Positions 7,715 to 17,810 are shown, counted from the stretch's first letter. The stretch is 40,426 bases of DNA from Bradyrhizobium diversitatis (GCF_016031635.1 NZ_JACEGD010000050.1:1-40426); one strand, 5' to 3'. Notes: a model not told the origin generated them from the sequence alone. A program made the numbers and translations.

Positions 7715-9430
7715 TCACTGGACGGAGAACACGAAGAGCGAACCGCCCTCGGGGGCTGCGGCCGTCATCTTCTTCCCAACCTCGCCCAGGAACGCGGGCA
7801 ATGCAGCCGTGCGGCCGACGACGATGGCGACGTATTGCTTGCCGTCGACACTGTAGGTCACCGGGCCCGCGCCGATGCCGGAGCCGAGATTCTTGCTCCA
7901 CAGCACCTTGCCGGACTTCGCATCGATGGCGCGGAAGTCGCCGTGGATGTTGCCGGCGAATACGAGGCCACCGCCCGTGGTCAGCGTACCGCCGTTGAAG
8001 GGCAGGTCTTCCTTGATCGACCAGACCTTCTTTTGGGCGACGGGATCCCAGGCCACGAGCTCGCCGAGGAAGCCGCCGGGACCTTCCTTGGTCGGGAATT
8101 CGGCGCCGAGATAGAACACGCCGCGCTTGTAGGCGACGTCGGAGACCGACCAGTCCATGCAGACATTGTTCGAGGGGATGTAGACGAGTCCGGTCTGCGG
8201 ATTGAACGACATCGGCTGCCAGTTCTTGCCGCCGATCAGGTTCGGACAGATGTCCTTGGCGGGATGGCCCGGACCCGGACGCTTGTCGGGATCCTCGACT
8301 GCGCGCATTGTCTGGACGTCCCACTTGTTGGCCCAGTTGGAGAACACGTATTTCTCCGCCGACAACACCTTGCCGGTCTCACGGTTGGCGACGAAGAAGA
8401 AGCCGTTGCGATCCGCCTTCATCAGCGCCGGAACGGTGCTGCCGCCGATCTTCAGATCCGCGAGCACGGCCTCATTGACGCCGTCATAGTCCCAGGCATC
8501 GGCCGGCGTGGTCTGGATGTGCCATTTGATCTTGCCGGTGTTGGGATCGAGCGCCAGCGTCGAGGCGGTGTAGAGGTTGGTCAGCTTGCCGAAATTGCCG
8601 TCCCCGGTCGAGCGAACGCCGGTGTTCCACGGGCCGGGATTGCTGGTCCCCCAATATACGGTATCGGTCTTGGGATCGTAGGAGCCGACCAGCCAGGCCG
8701 CGCCGCCGCCATGCTGGGCGGAATCGCCTTTCCAGCTGTCGCCGCCGGGCTCGTCCGGGCTGGGAACCGTGAAGGTCTGCCACAACTGCTTGCCGGTCTT
8801 GACGTCGAAGGCCTGGAGCGAACCGCGCACGCCATACTCGCCGCCGCCGAAGCCGGTGATGACCTTGTCGCGCACGACCAGCGGAGGCGAGGTGATGACC
8901 GAACCCTGCTTGTAGTCGACCACCTTCGTCGTCCACTGCGCCTTGCCGGTCGCGGCGTCGAGCGCCGTCAGCTTGCCGTCGAGACGGCCCACGAAGATCT
9001 TGCCATCCGCATAGGAGACACCGCGGTTGTTCACGTCGCAGCAGGCATATTGCAGCACATCATCGGGAATTTCGGGCTCCCACGTCCACTTGCGCGCACC
9101 GGTCGCGGCATCGAGCGCGTAGACGTATTTCGGGCCCCAGGAGCTCGAGACGTACAGCGTGTTGCCGACGACGATCGGCGAGGATTCGTTCGAGCGCAGC
9201 GACGCCAGCGAGAACGAATAGGCGAGCGTCAGCTTGCCGGCGTTCTCGGTGTTGATCTGCTTGAGCGGGCTGTAGCGCGTGTTGCCGTAGTCATGGCCGG
9301 CAACGGCCCACTGGTTCGAATCGGATTGCGCCTTGAGCAGCGAATCGTTGGCGCGGACGTCAGACGCGCCGGCGGCCAACATCGCGATCATCGAAATGCC
9401 AGCCAAGAAGCCCTTCGTTCCAAAGGTCAT
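7715..9430 (-). CDS. PQQ-dependent alcohol dehydrogenase, lanthanide type (XoxF/ExaF/PedH-like)
   Basis: 571-residue periplasmic quinoprotein that oxidises primary alcohols and probably passes electrons to cytochrome c. The signal peptide covers residues 1-27 (cut after VRA). The eight-bladed propeller is marked by repeated W-motif segments such as ALDAATGARKWTW. Other marks are the adjacent Cys130-Cys131 disulfide and metal/PQQ-site residues Glu198 (GGGEYGVRG), Asn264 (TSNPGPWN) and Asp314. Asp316, two residues after the catalytic Asp (WDYDG), is the extra ligand typical of lanthanide-dependent enzymes; calcium enzymes have Ala or Ser there. The ATG at 9430 has GGAGG six bases upstream. Next on the same strand are a hairpin and the cytochrome fusion gene. 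Methanol versus ethanol or longer alcohols cannot be decided from sequence; no PQQ biosynthesis genes are in the window. Confidence 0.93.
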   Translation of the reverse strand: MTFGTKGFLAGISMIAMLAAGASDVRANDSLLKAQSDSNQWAVAGHDYGNTRYSPLKQINTENAGKLTLAYSFSLASLRSNESSPIVVGNTLYVSSSWGPKYVYALDAATGARKWTWEPEIPDDVLQYACCDVNNRGVSYADGKIFVGRLDGKLTALDAATGKAQWTTKVVDYKQGSVITSPPLVVRDKVITGFGGGEYGVRGSLQAFDVKTGKQLWQTFTVPSPDEPGGDSWKGDSAQHGGGAAWLVGSYDPKTDTVYWGTSNPGPWNTGVRSTGDGNFGKLTNLYTASTLALDPNTGKIKWHIQTTPADAWDYDGVNEAVLADLKIGGSTVPALMKADRNGFFFVANRETGKVLSAEKYVFSNWANKWDVQTMRAVEDPDKRPGPGHPAKDICPNLIGGKNWQPMSFNPQTGLVYIPSNNVCMDWSVSDVAYKRGVFYLGAEFPTKEGPGGFLGELVAWDPVAQKKVWSIKEDLPFNGGTLTTGGGLVFAGNIHGDFRAIDAKSGKVLWSKNLGSGIGAGPVTYSVDGKQYVAIVVGRTAALPAFLGEVGKKMTAAAPEGGSLFVFSVQ

Positions 9431-9690
9431 GTATTCCCTCCGCGATGTTGTTGTGCACGCCTCGTTGGGCGCCTGAGCGCATAGCGCTCGTGACACGCAG
9501 TTCGTCTGCGAGCCATCGTTCGAAATTACAGCATCGCCTTTTCGCGCTTAGTATAGGCGGAAGGTAGTAGTGCAAATCATTGACGATCTTCGTCGCCCAT
9601 CTCGTTGTCCGAGCTTGCGTCTTGCCCTTGTTTTGCAGCTCGAAATGCGTCATCGAATTCAGACAGCATCGCGCCGCAATCGCGCATCAA

Positions 9691-10140
9691 TCACGATGAT
9701 GGCGCTACCAACGCCGCGAAGCTTTGGAAGAAGTTCGCGGCAAGTTTTCGCGACGTCGACTCGATCAGACGCGAGCCGAGCTGTGCGAGCTTGCCGCCGA
9801 TCTGCGCGTCGGCCTCGTAGTGCAGGATGGTGACGCCAGGCGCTTCTTCCTCCAGCCTGACCTTCGCGCCGCCCTTGGCAAATCCGGCGACGCCACCGGC
9901 GCCTTCGCCGACGATGCGGTAGCCATTGGGTGCATCGATATCGGCCAACGTCACCTTGCCGCTGAACGTCGCCTTCACCGGACCGACCTTCAGCACCACG
10001 GTCGCGGTCATCTCCGTCGGGGACGCCATCTCGAGCGATTGACAGCCGGGAATGCAGCGTCTGAGAATGTCGGGATCGTTGAGCGCGGCCCACACCGTGG
10101 CCTTGGACGCCGGGATCCGCTGACTGTCGTTCATCTGCAT
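9691..10140 (-). CDS. coxG: CoxG-type SRPBCC protein
   Basis: 149-residue protein of the CoxG (CO dehydrogenase subunit G) family, SRPBCC/START-like fold. Features are an N-terminal RIPASKATVWAALNDP, the central GPVKATFSGKVTL segment and a C-terminal helix following GGKLAQLGSRLI. In Oligotropha the CoxG protein helps attach the molybdenum enzyme to the membrane; here the gene points away from coxSLM across a 557-bp gap, and downstream on its own strand is the quinoprotein gene. The start is uncertain: GTG 10149, ATG 10140 and ATG 10134 are in frame, and GGGTGG lies at a good distance from 10140. It lacks the long C-terminal membrane-anchor tail of some CoxG proteins. Its own promoter or one shared with cox is not obvious. 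Confidence 0.85.
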   Translation of the reverse strand: MQMNDSQRIPASKATVWAALNDPDILRRCIPGCQSLEMASPTEMTATVVLKVGPVKATFSGKVTLADIDAPNGYRIVGEGAGGVAGFAKGGAKVRLEEEAPGVTILHYEADAQIGGKLAQLGSRLIESTSRKLAANFFQSFAALVAPSS

Positions 10141-10697
10141 CGCTTCCACCCTTTTTGCCGTTGCCGGTCGGCTCGACTAGGGTGGCGCGGGCCTGCGATC
10201 AATCGCCAGGAAGTACTAGAGGGTCGTGGCCGATGCGGCTTACCGGCGAGCATCGTGCGGCGCGGCTTCGCTGCATCGCCATAAGCAAAATCAATGACTT
10301 AGACCGTCGCCGCCTACTACCAAGATCGCGATTACAAAGGCGGGAGCGCGTGCTCCTATTCGTGCAACGAAGGCAGCATCAAGGGAGAAACGACGCACCG
10401 GGCCGCGTCCAGGGGCAAGTGGCGAGCACGACCAAGACACGCGCCGCCAGGACAAGCGCTTCGCATGATGGCCGTCGAACACACCATCGCAGCTGGAGGA
10501 GCGACCTTTTCCGCAAGCTTCCCGCAAGGTCGCACCACCCACTGGCGGCGGCGCGGAGCGTCGTGACCGGATCGTACGATTGCGACGGTCGCACGGTGTC
10601 ATTTACATGACGCGCGGTCGCCAAAATCCCAGTTGCAAAGTTTCGCTCGCGCTGTCTCTAATTAGAACCAATCAAAATCATCCTGGGAGGACTTCAA
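10141..10697. other. 557-bp divergent intergenic region between coxG and coxS
   Basis: No convincing gene. The open frames here have no Shine-Dalgarno sequence or recognisable product. It must carry the promoters of coxG (leftward) and coxSLM (rightward). Shortly before coxS there is an AT-rich patch with a 10-bp palindrome TCTAATTAGA (10657-10666), followed by GGGAGG just ahead of the coxS GTG. No strong sigma70 or sigma54 box was recognised. Confidence 0.6.
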
Positions 10698-11183
<486 letters not shown>

Positions 11184-11263
11184 AGCGGCCGCCGCGACAA
11201 AAAACCACTGCCGCTTTCGAGGGAAAGCGCAGGTCAACAAATTTCCGGTCGGGAGGACCAGAC

Positions 11264-13606
11264 ATGGGTGTTGAAGGCATCGGCGCGCGAGTCGTGCGCA
11301 AGGAAGACAAGCGTTTCATTACCGGCAAGGGCCGCTACGTCGACGACATCAAGCTGACGGGCATGACCCATGCCTATTTCATCCGCAGCCCGCACGCGCA
11401 CGCCAAGGTGAAGGGGATCGACTCGTCCGCCGCGCTGAAGATGCCGGGCGTGGTCGCGGTGCTCACCGGCAAGCAGCTCGTCGACGACAAGGTCGGCAAC
11501 CTCATCTGCGGCTGGGCCATCACCTCCAAGGACGGCAGCCCGATGAAGATGGGCGCATGGCCGGCCATGGCGCCCGAGACGGTGCGCTTCGTCGGCCAGG
11601 CCGTCGCCGTCGTGATCGCCGAGAGCAAGAATCTCGCACGCGACGCGGCGGAGGTCGTCGTCGTCGATTACGAGGAGCTTCCCGCGGTCGCCGACATGCA
11701 CGCCGCCATCAAGGCCGGCGCGCCGCAGCTTCACCCCGAGGCCCCCGGCAACCAGGTCTATGACTGGGTGATCGGCGACGAGAGCGCCACCGATGCCGCC
11801 TTCGCCAAGGCCGCCAATGTGGTGAAGCTCGACGTCACCAACAACCGCCTCGCCCCGAACGCGATGGAGCCGCGCGCGGCGATCGCCGATTACGACGCAG
11901 CGGAAGAGCACTTCACGCTCTATACGACCTCGCAGAACCCGCATGTCGCCCGCCTCGTGCTGTCGGCGTTCTACAACATCGCCCCCGAGCACAAGCTGCG
12001 CGTGATCGCCCCCGATGTCGGCGGCGGCTTCGGCTCCAAGATCTTCATCTATCCCGAGGAGATGGTGGCGCTGTGGGCCTCGAAGAAGGTCGGCCGTCCC
12101 GTGAAATGGACTGGCGACCGCACCGAGGCTTTCCTCACCGACGCGCATGGCCGCGACCACATCACCCATGCCGAGATGGCCTTCGACGCCAACAACAAGA
12201 TCATCGGCCTGAAGGTGAAGACTTACGCCAATTTCGGCGCCTACATGTCGCTGTTCTCGTCCTCGGTCCCGACCTATCTCTACGCGACGCTGCTGTCGGG
12301 CCAGTACAACATCCCGGCGATCCATGCCGAGGTGATCGGCGTCTACACCAACACCACGCCGGTCGACGCCTATCGCGGCGCAGGCCGCCCGGAGGCGAGC
12401 TATCTGATCGAACGGCTGATGGAAACGGCGGCGCGGCAGCTCAACGTCGATCCGGCCCAGTTGCGCCGGACCAACTTCATCACCCAGTTCCCGCACCAGA
12501 CGCCTGTGATCATGGCCTACGACACCGGCGACTTCAACGCTTCGCTCGATGCCGCGATGAAGGCGATCGACTATGCCGGCTTCCCCGCCCGCAAGGCCAA
12601 GGCGAAAGCCGACGGCAAGCTGCGCGGCATCGGCGTATCCTGCTACATCGAGGCCTGCGGCATCGCTCCGTCCAAGGCGGTCGGCAGCCTGGGCGCCGGC
12701 GTCGGCCTGTGGGAATCGGCCGAGGTGCGCGTCAACCCGGTCGGCACCATCGAGATCCTCACGGGATCGCACAGCCACGGCCAGGGTCACGAGACCACCT
12801 TCTGCCAGCTCGTTGCAGAGCGCCTCGGCGTTCCCATCAGCCAGGTCTCGATCGTCCATGGCGACACCGACAAGGTGCAGTTCGGCATGGGGACCTACGG
12901 CTCGCGCTCCGCGGCCGTCGGCCTCACCGCCATCCTGAAGGCGATGGAGAAGATGGAGTCCAAGGCCAAGAAGATCGCCGCGCATGCGCTGGAGGCGTCC
13001 GAGGGCGACATCGTAATCGAGAACGGCGAGTTCAAGGTGGCAGGCACCGACAAGGCGATCGCCTTCCCGATGGTCGCGCTCGCGGCCTACACCGCACACA
13101 ATCTGCCTGATGGGATGGAGCCGGGCCTGAAGGAGAGCGCCTTCTACGACCCGACGAACTTCACCTTCCCGGCCGGCGCCTATATCTGCGAGCTCGAGGT
13201 CGATCCCGGCACCGGCAAGACCTCCTTCGTCAACTTCGTCGCGGCTGACGATTTCGGCCGGCTGATCAACCCGATGATCGTCGAGGGCCAGGTCCATGGC
13301 GGCCTTGTGCAGGGCATCGGCCAGGCGCTGCTCGAGCACGCGATCTACGATGCCAACGGCCAGCCGGTCACGGCCTCGTTCATGGACTACGCCATGCCGC
13401 GCGCCGACGACGTGCCGTCATTCAATCTCTCCCACACCACGACGCTGTGCCCGGGCAATCCGCTGGGCATCAAGGGGTGCGGTGAGGCCGGCGCAATCGG
13501 CGCTTCTGCGGCTGTGATCAACGCGATCACGGATGCGATCGGCAAGAACAATCTGGAAATGCCCGCGACCCCCGATCGGGTGTGGCGCACGATCCACGCG
13601 GCTTGA
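11264..13606 (+). CDS. coxL: Molybdenum hydroxylase large subunit, form II CoxL-like
   Basis: 780-residue molybdopterin-cytosine-dinucleotide subunit of the xanthine oxidase family. The N-terminal a/b hammerhead domain (about 20-130) is followed by the two Mo-binding domains, with GGGFGSK (cofactor loop) and GQGHETTF. The active-site loop is A369-Y-R-G-A-G-R375, the form II signature; true CO dehydrogenases (form I) have AYRCSFR with a copper-bound Cys. Glu741 in KGCGEAGAIG is the catalytic base position. Because the Cys is missing, CO oxidation is doubtful; form II enzymes may oxidise aldehydes, N-heterocycles or other compounds. The start is ATG 11264 with GGGAGGACCAGAC upstream; the frame reaches back over coxS but that part is not homologous. 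It lies 80 bp after coxS, and no coxDEF maturation genes are near. Confidence 0.95.
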   Translation: MGVEGIGARVVRKEDKRFITGKGRYVDDIKLTGMTHAYFIRSPHAHAKVKGIDSSAALKMPGVVAVLTGKQLVDDKVGNLICGWAITSKDGSPMKMGAWPAMAPETVRFVGQAVAVVIAESKNLARDAAEVVVVDYEELPAVADMHAAIKAGAPQLHPEAPGNQVYDWVIGDESATDAAFAKAANVVKLDVTNNRLAPNAMEPRAAIADYDAAEEHFTLYTTSQNPHVARLVLSAFYNIAPEHKLRVIAPDVGGGFGSKIFIYPEEMVALWASKKVGRPVKWTGDRTEAFLTDAHGRDHITHAEMAFDANNKIIGLKVKTYANFGAYMSLFSSSVPTYLYATLLSGQYNIPAIHAEVIGVYTNTTPVDAYRGAGRPEASYLIERLMETAARQLNVDPAQLRRTNFITQFPHQTPVIMAYDTGDFNASLDAAMKAIDYAGFPARKAKAKADGKLRGIGVSCYIEACGIAPSKAVGSLGAGVGLWESAEVRVNPVGTIEILTGSHSHGQGHETTFCQLVAERLGVPISQVSIVHGDTDKVQFGMGTYGSRSAAVGLTAILKAMEKMESKAKKIAAHALEASEGDIVIENGEFKVAGTDKAIAFPMVALAAYTAHNLPDGMEPGLKESAFYDPTNFTFPAGAYICELEVDPGTGKTSFVNFVAADDFGRLINPMIVEGQVHGGLVQGIGQALLEHAIYDANGQPVTASFMDYAMPRADDVPSFNLSHTTTLCPGNPLGIKGCGEAGAIGASAAVINAITDAIGKNNLEMPATPDRVWRTIHAA

Positions 13607-13618
13607 CCGCTCATCATC

Positions 13619-13717
13619 GTCATTCCGGGGCGACGCGAAGCGTCGAACCCGGAATCTGGAGCTACGAATTCAACCTCGAGATTCCGGGTCTGCGCCTGCG
13701 GCGCATCCCGGAATGAC
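13619..13717. repeat. Palindromic repeat element between coxL and coxM
   Basis: A 99-bp element flanked by TCATTCCGGG and its reverse complement CCCGGAATGA, with a second nested pair (ACCCGGAATCT / AGATTCCGGGT). It can fold into a long stem with side hairpins. This CATTCCGGG type is a dispersed intergenic element common in Bradyrhizobium-like genomes (from memory of the group). Inside the cox operon it could act as an mRNA stability or attenuation element between coxL and coxM. Confidence 0.75.
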
Positions 13718-13744
13718 AGAGAAAAGATTTCAGGAGCAACCAAG

Positions 13745-14545
13745 ATGTACCAGACCACCTATCATCGCGCCTCCTCGGTCGACGAGGCCGCCAGCCTGTT
13801 CGCCAAGAGCAGCGAGGCGAAATTCCTCTCTGGCGGGCAGACACTGCTGCCGGTGATGAAGCAGCGCCTCGCAGGTCCTTCCGACGTGATCGACCTTGCC
13901 AAGATCAAGGACATGATCGGCGTCGAAGCCTCCGGCGACACGCTGACCATCAAGGCCGCCACGCCGCATTACGATGTCGCGAGCAGCGACGCTGCCAAGA
14001 AGGCGATCCCTGCGCTCGCCTATCTGGCCTCGCTGATCGGCGATCCCGCCGTGCGCTACCGCGGCACGATCGGCGGCTCGATCGCCAACAACGACCCCGC
14101 CGCGGACTATCCGGCCTCATTGCTCGCGCTCGACGCGACCGTGAAGACCAACAAGCGGTCGATCGCGGCCGCCGATTTCTTCAAGGGCCTGTTCACGACC
14201 GCGCTTGAAGACGGCGAGATCATCACCGCCGTGTCGTTCCCTGTTCCGGCGAAAGCGGGCTATTCCAAGATGCCGCATCCGGCCTCGCGTTTCGCGCTGA
14301 CCGGCGTGTTCGTCGCGCAGACCAAGTCGGGCGAGGTTCGGGTGGCCGCCACCGGCGCCTCGCAGAATGGCGTGATGCGGGTGCCTGCGATCGAAGCCGC
14401 ACTAAAGGCGAACTGGTCGCCGGCAGCGATCGACAGCGTCAGCATTCCGGCGAGCGGGTTGCTGGCCGACATCCATGGCTCGGCGGAGTACCGCGCCAAC
14501 CTCGTCAAGGTGATGGCGCAGCGCGCGGTGGCTGCTGCGGGCTGA
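13745..14545 (+). CDS. coxM: Molybdenum hydroxylase FAD subunit, CoxM
   Basis: 266-residue flavoprotein that takes electrons from the iron-sulfur clusters and passes them to the acceptor. It has the two FAD-binding motifs of the family: FLSGGQTLLP (residues 27-36) and TIGGSIANNDPAADYP (108-123). A C-terminal CO_deh_flav_C domain covers about residues 165-265. Length is normal. The start ATG at 13745 has AGGAGCAACCAAG in front. It is the last gene of the cox operon and is separated from coxL by a palindromic repeat rather than directly coupled. Confidence 0.94.
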   Translation: MYQTTYHRASSVDEAASLFAKSSEAKFLSGGQTLLPVMKQRLAGPSDVIDLAKIKDMIGVEASGDTLTIKAATPHYDVASSDAAKKAIPALAYLASLIGDPAVRYRGTIGGSIANNDPAADYPASLLALDATVKTNKRSIAAADFFKGLFTTALEDGEIITAVSFPVPAKAGYSKMPHPASRFALTGVFVAQTKSGEVRVAATGASQNGVMRVPAIEAALKANWSPAAIDSVSIPASGLLADIHGSAEYRANLVKVMAQRAVAAAG

Positions 14546-14663
14546 CGATCACGCTCCAGCGTCTCAGCACAAATTTTCCGCGGCGCGCACTTCGGTGCGC
14601 GCCCGTTTTATTTTGGCCGTGCGGCATCAAAACTGCTTGCCTCGTTGGCGTGAAGGCGGGAAA

Positions 14664-14683
14664 AGTTAATCGGCCGATTAACT
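14664..14683. promoter_or_regulatory. Perfect 20-bp palindrome upstream of the CoA transferase gene
   Basis: AGTTAATCGGCCGATTAACT is a perfect palindrome about 75 bp before the GTG start at 14757. Its size, symmetry and AT-rich flanks fit the operator of a TetR-type repressor. No tetR gene is in the window, so the regulator would be encoded elsewhere. Confidence 0.6.
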
Positions 14684-14756
14684 CGCTCAACAGAAGAAAC
14701 GTTTGAGGCGTTTGCCGGATCACCGGCACCTGCCCGCGACCCGAGGAAACAACAAC

Positions 14757-15866
14757 GTGCTCGACAAACCAGCCCCCACCTCGACCGTCCGCACCTCCGG
14801 CCCGCTCTCGGGCTTCCGCATCGTCGAATTCGCCGGCATCGGTCCTGGTCCGTTCGCCTGCATGATGCTGGCCGACATGGGCGCCGACGTCGTCACGCTC
14901 GATCGCGTCGGCGCGAAGAAGAGCATGAAGTCGGTGGCGGGCCGCGGCCGCAAGGTGATCGAGCTCGACCTCAAGGACAAGGCCGCGATTGCACAGGTGC
15001 TCGACCTGCTTGCCAGCGCCGATGCCCTGGTCGAGGGCTTCCGTCCCGGCGTGATGGAGCGGCTCGGGCTCGGGCCCGACGTGGTGCTCGCGCGCAATCC
15101 AAAGCTGGTCTATGGCCGCATGACCGGCTGGGGCCAGGAAGGCCCGCTCGCGAATGCCGCCGGCCACGACATCAACTACATCTCCATCACCGGCGCGCTT
15201 GCCGCGATCGGCACGAAGGAAGCGCCAGTGCCGCCGCTCAACCTGGTCGGCGATTTCGGTGGCGGCGCGCTCTATCTCGTCGTCGGCGTGCTCGCGGCAC
15301 TGCTGGACGCGCAGAAGTCCGGCAAGGGCCAGGTGGTCGATGCCGCCATGTGCGACGGCGCGGCCTCTCTGATGTCGTTCTTCTTCGACATGACCGCGAT
15401 CGGGCGCTGGACCGAGGGGCGCGACCAGAACTTCCTCGACGGCGGCGCGCATTTCTACGGCGTCTATGAATGCGCCTGTGGCCATTTCGTCTCGATCGGC
15501 TCGATCGAGCCGCAGTTCTACGCGCTGCTGCGCGAGCATGCCGGGCTCACCGACACCGATTTCGACGCGCAGATGGATCCCAAGGCCTGGCCCGCGCTGA
15601 AGGAAAAGCTCAAGACGGTGTTCAAGAGCAAGTCGCGCGAGGACTGGTGCAAGATCATGGAAGGCACCGACATCTGCTTCGCGCCGGTGCTGACCATGTC
15701 GGAGGCCACGCAGCATCCGCACATGGTCGCGCGAAAGGTCTTCGTGGAACGTCACGGCATCAAGCAGCCGGGGCCGGCGCCACGGTTCTCGCGCACGCCC
15801 TCGAAGGTGCGCGAGCCGGAGCCGGCGGAGATCGCCGCGGTGATGCAGGCGTGGGCAGGACGTTAG
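14757..15866 (+). CDS. Family III CoA transferase, alpha-methylacyl-CoA racemase type
   Basis: 369-residue protein of the CaiB/BaiF fold. The racemase (AMACR/MCR) catalytic pair appears to be present: His137 in GHDINYISITGAL and Asp166 in LVGDFGGGALY, with the signature RMTGWGQEGP before it. This favours interconversion of 2-methylacyl-CoA stereoisomers (branched-chain or sterol side-chain degradation) over CoA transfer, where the nucleophile is an Asp in a different context. The GTG at 14757 follows CGAGGAAACAACAAC; the frame extends to a TTG at 14703, which is less likely. It is a single gene with a palindromic operator candidate upstream and a repeat element downstream. Confidence 0.88.
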   Translation: MLDKPAPTSTVRTSGPLSGFRIVEFAGIGPGPFACMMLADMGADVVTLDRVGAKKSMKSVAGRGRKVIELDLKDKAAIAQVLDLLASADALVEGFRPGVMERLGLGPDVVLARNPKLVYGRMTGWGQEGPLANAAGHDINYISITGALAAIGTKEAPVPPLNLVGDFGGGALYLVVGVLAALLDAQKSGKGQVVDAAMCDGAASLMSFFFDMTAIGRWTEGRDQNFLDGGAHFYGVYECACGHFVSIGSIEPQFYALLREHAGLTDTDFDAQMDPKAWPALKEKLKTVFKSKSREDWCKIMEGTDICFAPVLTMSEATQHPHMVARKVFVERHGIKQPGPAPRFSRTPSKVREPEPAEIAAVMQAWAGR

Positions 15867-15893
15867 GCTCTCTGCTGTCGCCTCACTCTCCGC

Positions 15894-16055
15894 TGTCGTC
15901 CCGGACAAGCGCGCCATAAGCGCGCGCCGATCCGGGATCCATAACCACAGGGAGTGGTTTGGCGAAGATTCGTGGTTCGGTACTCCTACCGAACACAATG
16001 GATGGATTCCGCGGTATGGGTCCCGGATCGGCGCTTACGCTTGTCCGGGACGACA
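15894..16055. repeat. Inverted repeat element with GTCCCGGACAAGCG ends
   Basis: An intergenic element of about 160 bp with outer arms TGTCGTCCCGGACAAGCG and their reverse complement (CGCTTACGCTTGTCCGGGACGACA, mismatched in the middle), and inner arms GATCCGGGATCCATA and TATGGGTCCCGGATC. The internal part (CCACAGGGAG then TTTGGCGAAGA) is shared with the repeats at 25522-25844, so it is a dispersed family. It lies between the convergent racemase and hppD genes, where it may also serve as a bidirectional transcript end. Confidence 0.8.
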
Positions 16056-16093
16056 CCCTTTGTAGAGACGACGACGTCGGCAACAGCGGCAGC

Positions 16094-17209
<1,116 letters not shown>

Positions 17210-17296
17210 GGTGCTCTCCCGAATTGCTGCTGGGAGGAACTATCCTTCATAGGGTGCGCAAGGGGCGTGCAAATGGGACGCGATTTCGCTACTCTA

Positions 17297-17311
17297 TGCA
17301 CGATTTGTGCA
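17297..17311. promoter_or_regulatory. 15-bp inverted repeat in the hppD/lrp divergent region
   Basis: TGCACGATTTGTGCA: perfect 5-bp arms around a 5-bp AT-rich centre, 15 bp in all. That is the size and layout of Lrp/AsnC-family operators. It sits 20 bp before the regulator's ATG and about 90 bp before hppD, so it suits both autoregulation and hppD control by the divergent Lrp-type protein. Confidence 0.55.
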
Positions 17312-17330
17312 ATAAATGGACGATTGACGC

Positions 17331-17810
17331 ATGATTCCTGTGGACGCCTTTGACCTCAAGATCCTGGGCGCACTCCAGGACGACGGCCGCCTCACCAACC
17401 AGGAGCTCGCCGACCTCGCGGGCCTCTCCGCCTCGCAATGCTCGCGGCGGCGGATGCGGCTGGAGGAGGAGAAGGTGATCGCGGGCTATCATGCCGACCT
17501 CTCCAGCGAGGCGCTCGGCTTCGGCGTGATCGCCTTCATCCAGGTGGGACTGGCAACTCATTCGCCGGACAATTCGAAACGCTTCCGCGCGCTGGTGAAC
17601 CGGATCGATGAGATCCAGGAGGCGTATTCGCTCACGGGCGATGCCGACTATGTGCTCAAGGCCGTGCTGCGCGACCTCAAGGGCCTCTCCAACCTCGTCA
17701 ACGACGTCTTGATGCCGCACCAGAGCGTGGCGCATGTGCGCTCCTCGATCGTGCTCGACAGGCTCAAGGAAAGCTCACGGCTCCCGCTCAAGGAAATCAG
17801 GGCCGGCTGA
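17331..17810 (+). CDS. Lrp/AsnC-family transcriptional regulator, divergent to hppD
   Basis: 159-residue regulator. The N-terminal winged HTH begins with the family's FDLKILGALQDDGRLTNQEL and has the recognition part LSASQCSRRRMRLEEEKVI (residues about 33-51). The C-terminal RAM (AsnC effector) domain contains the glycine-containing LTGDADYVLKAV turn. Such proteins form octamers and bind amino acids or related ligands. The divergent hppD gene suggests the ligand is tyrosine, phenylalanine or a breakdown product, and that it controls hppD. The ATG at 17331 has no obvious Shine-Dalgarno sequence. Confidence 0.93.
   Translation: MIPVDAFDLKILGALQDDGRLTNQELADLAGLSASQCSRRRMRLEEEKVIAGYHADLSSEALGFGVIAFIQVGLATHSPDNSKRFRALVNRIDEIQEAYSLTGDADYVLKAVLRDLKGLSNLVNDVLMPHQSVAHVRSSIVLDRLKESSRLPLKEIRAG

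Noticed and set aside
11234..13339. A 701-codon open frame on the minus strand across coxL
   Set aside because: It is antisense to a clear CoxL and has the Arg/Gly/Leu/Val/Asp-rich make-up of a shadow frame in GC-rich DNA; no family features.
11264..13606. True CO dehydrogenase (form I)
   Set aside because: The active-site loop is AYRGAGR, not AYRCSFR, so the copper-binding Cys is missing.
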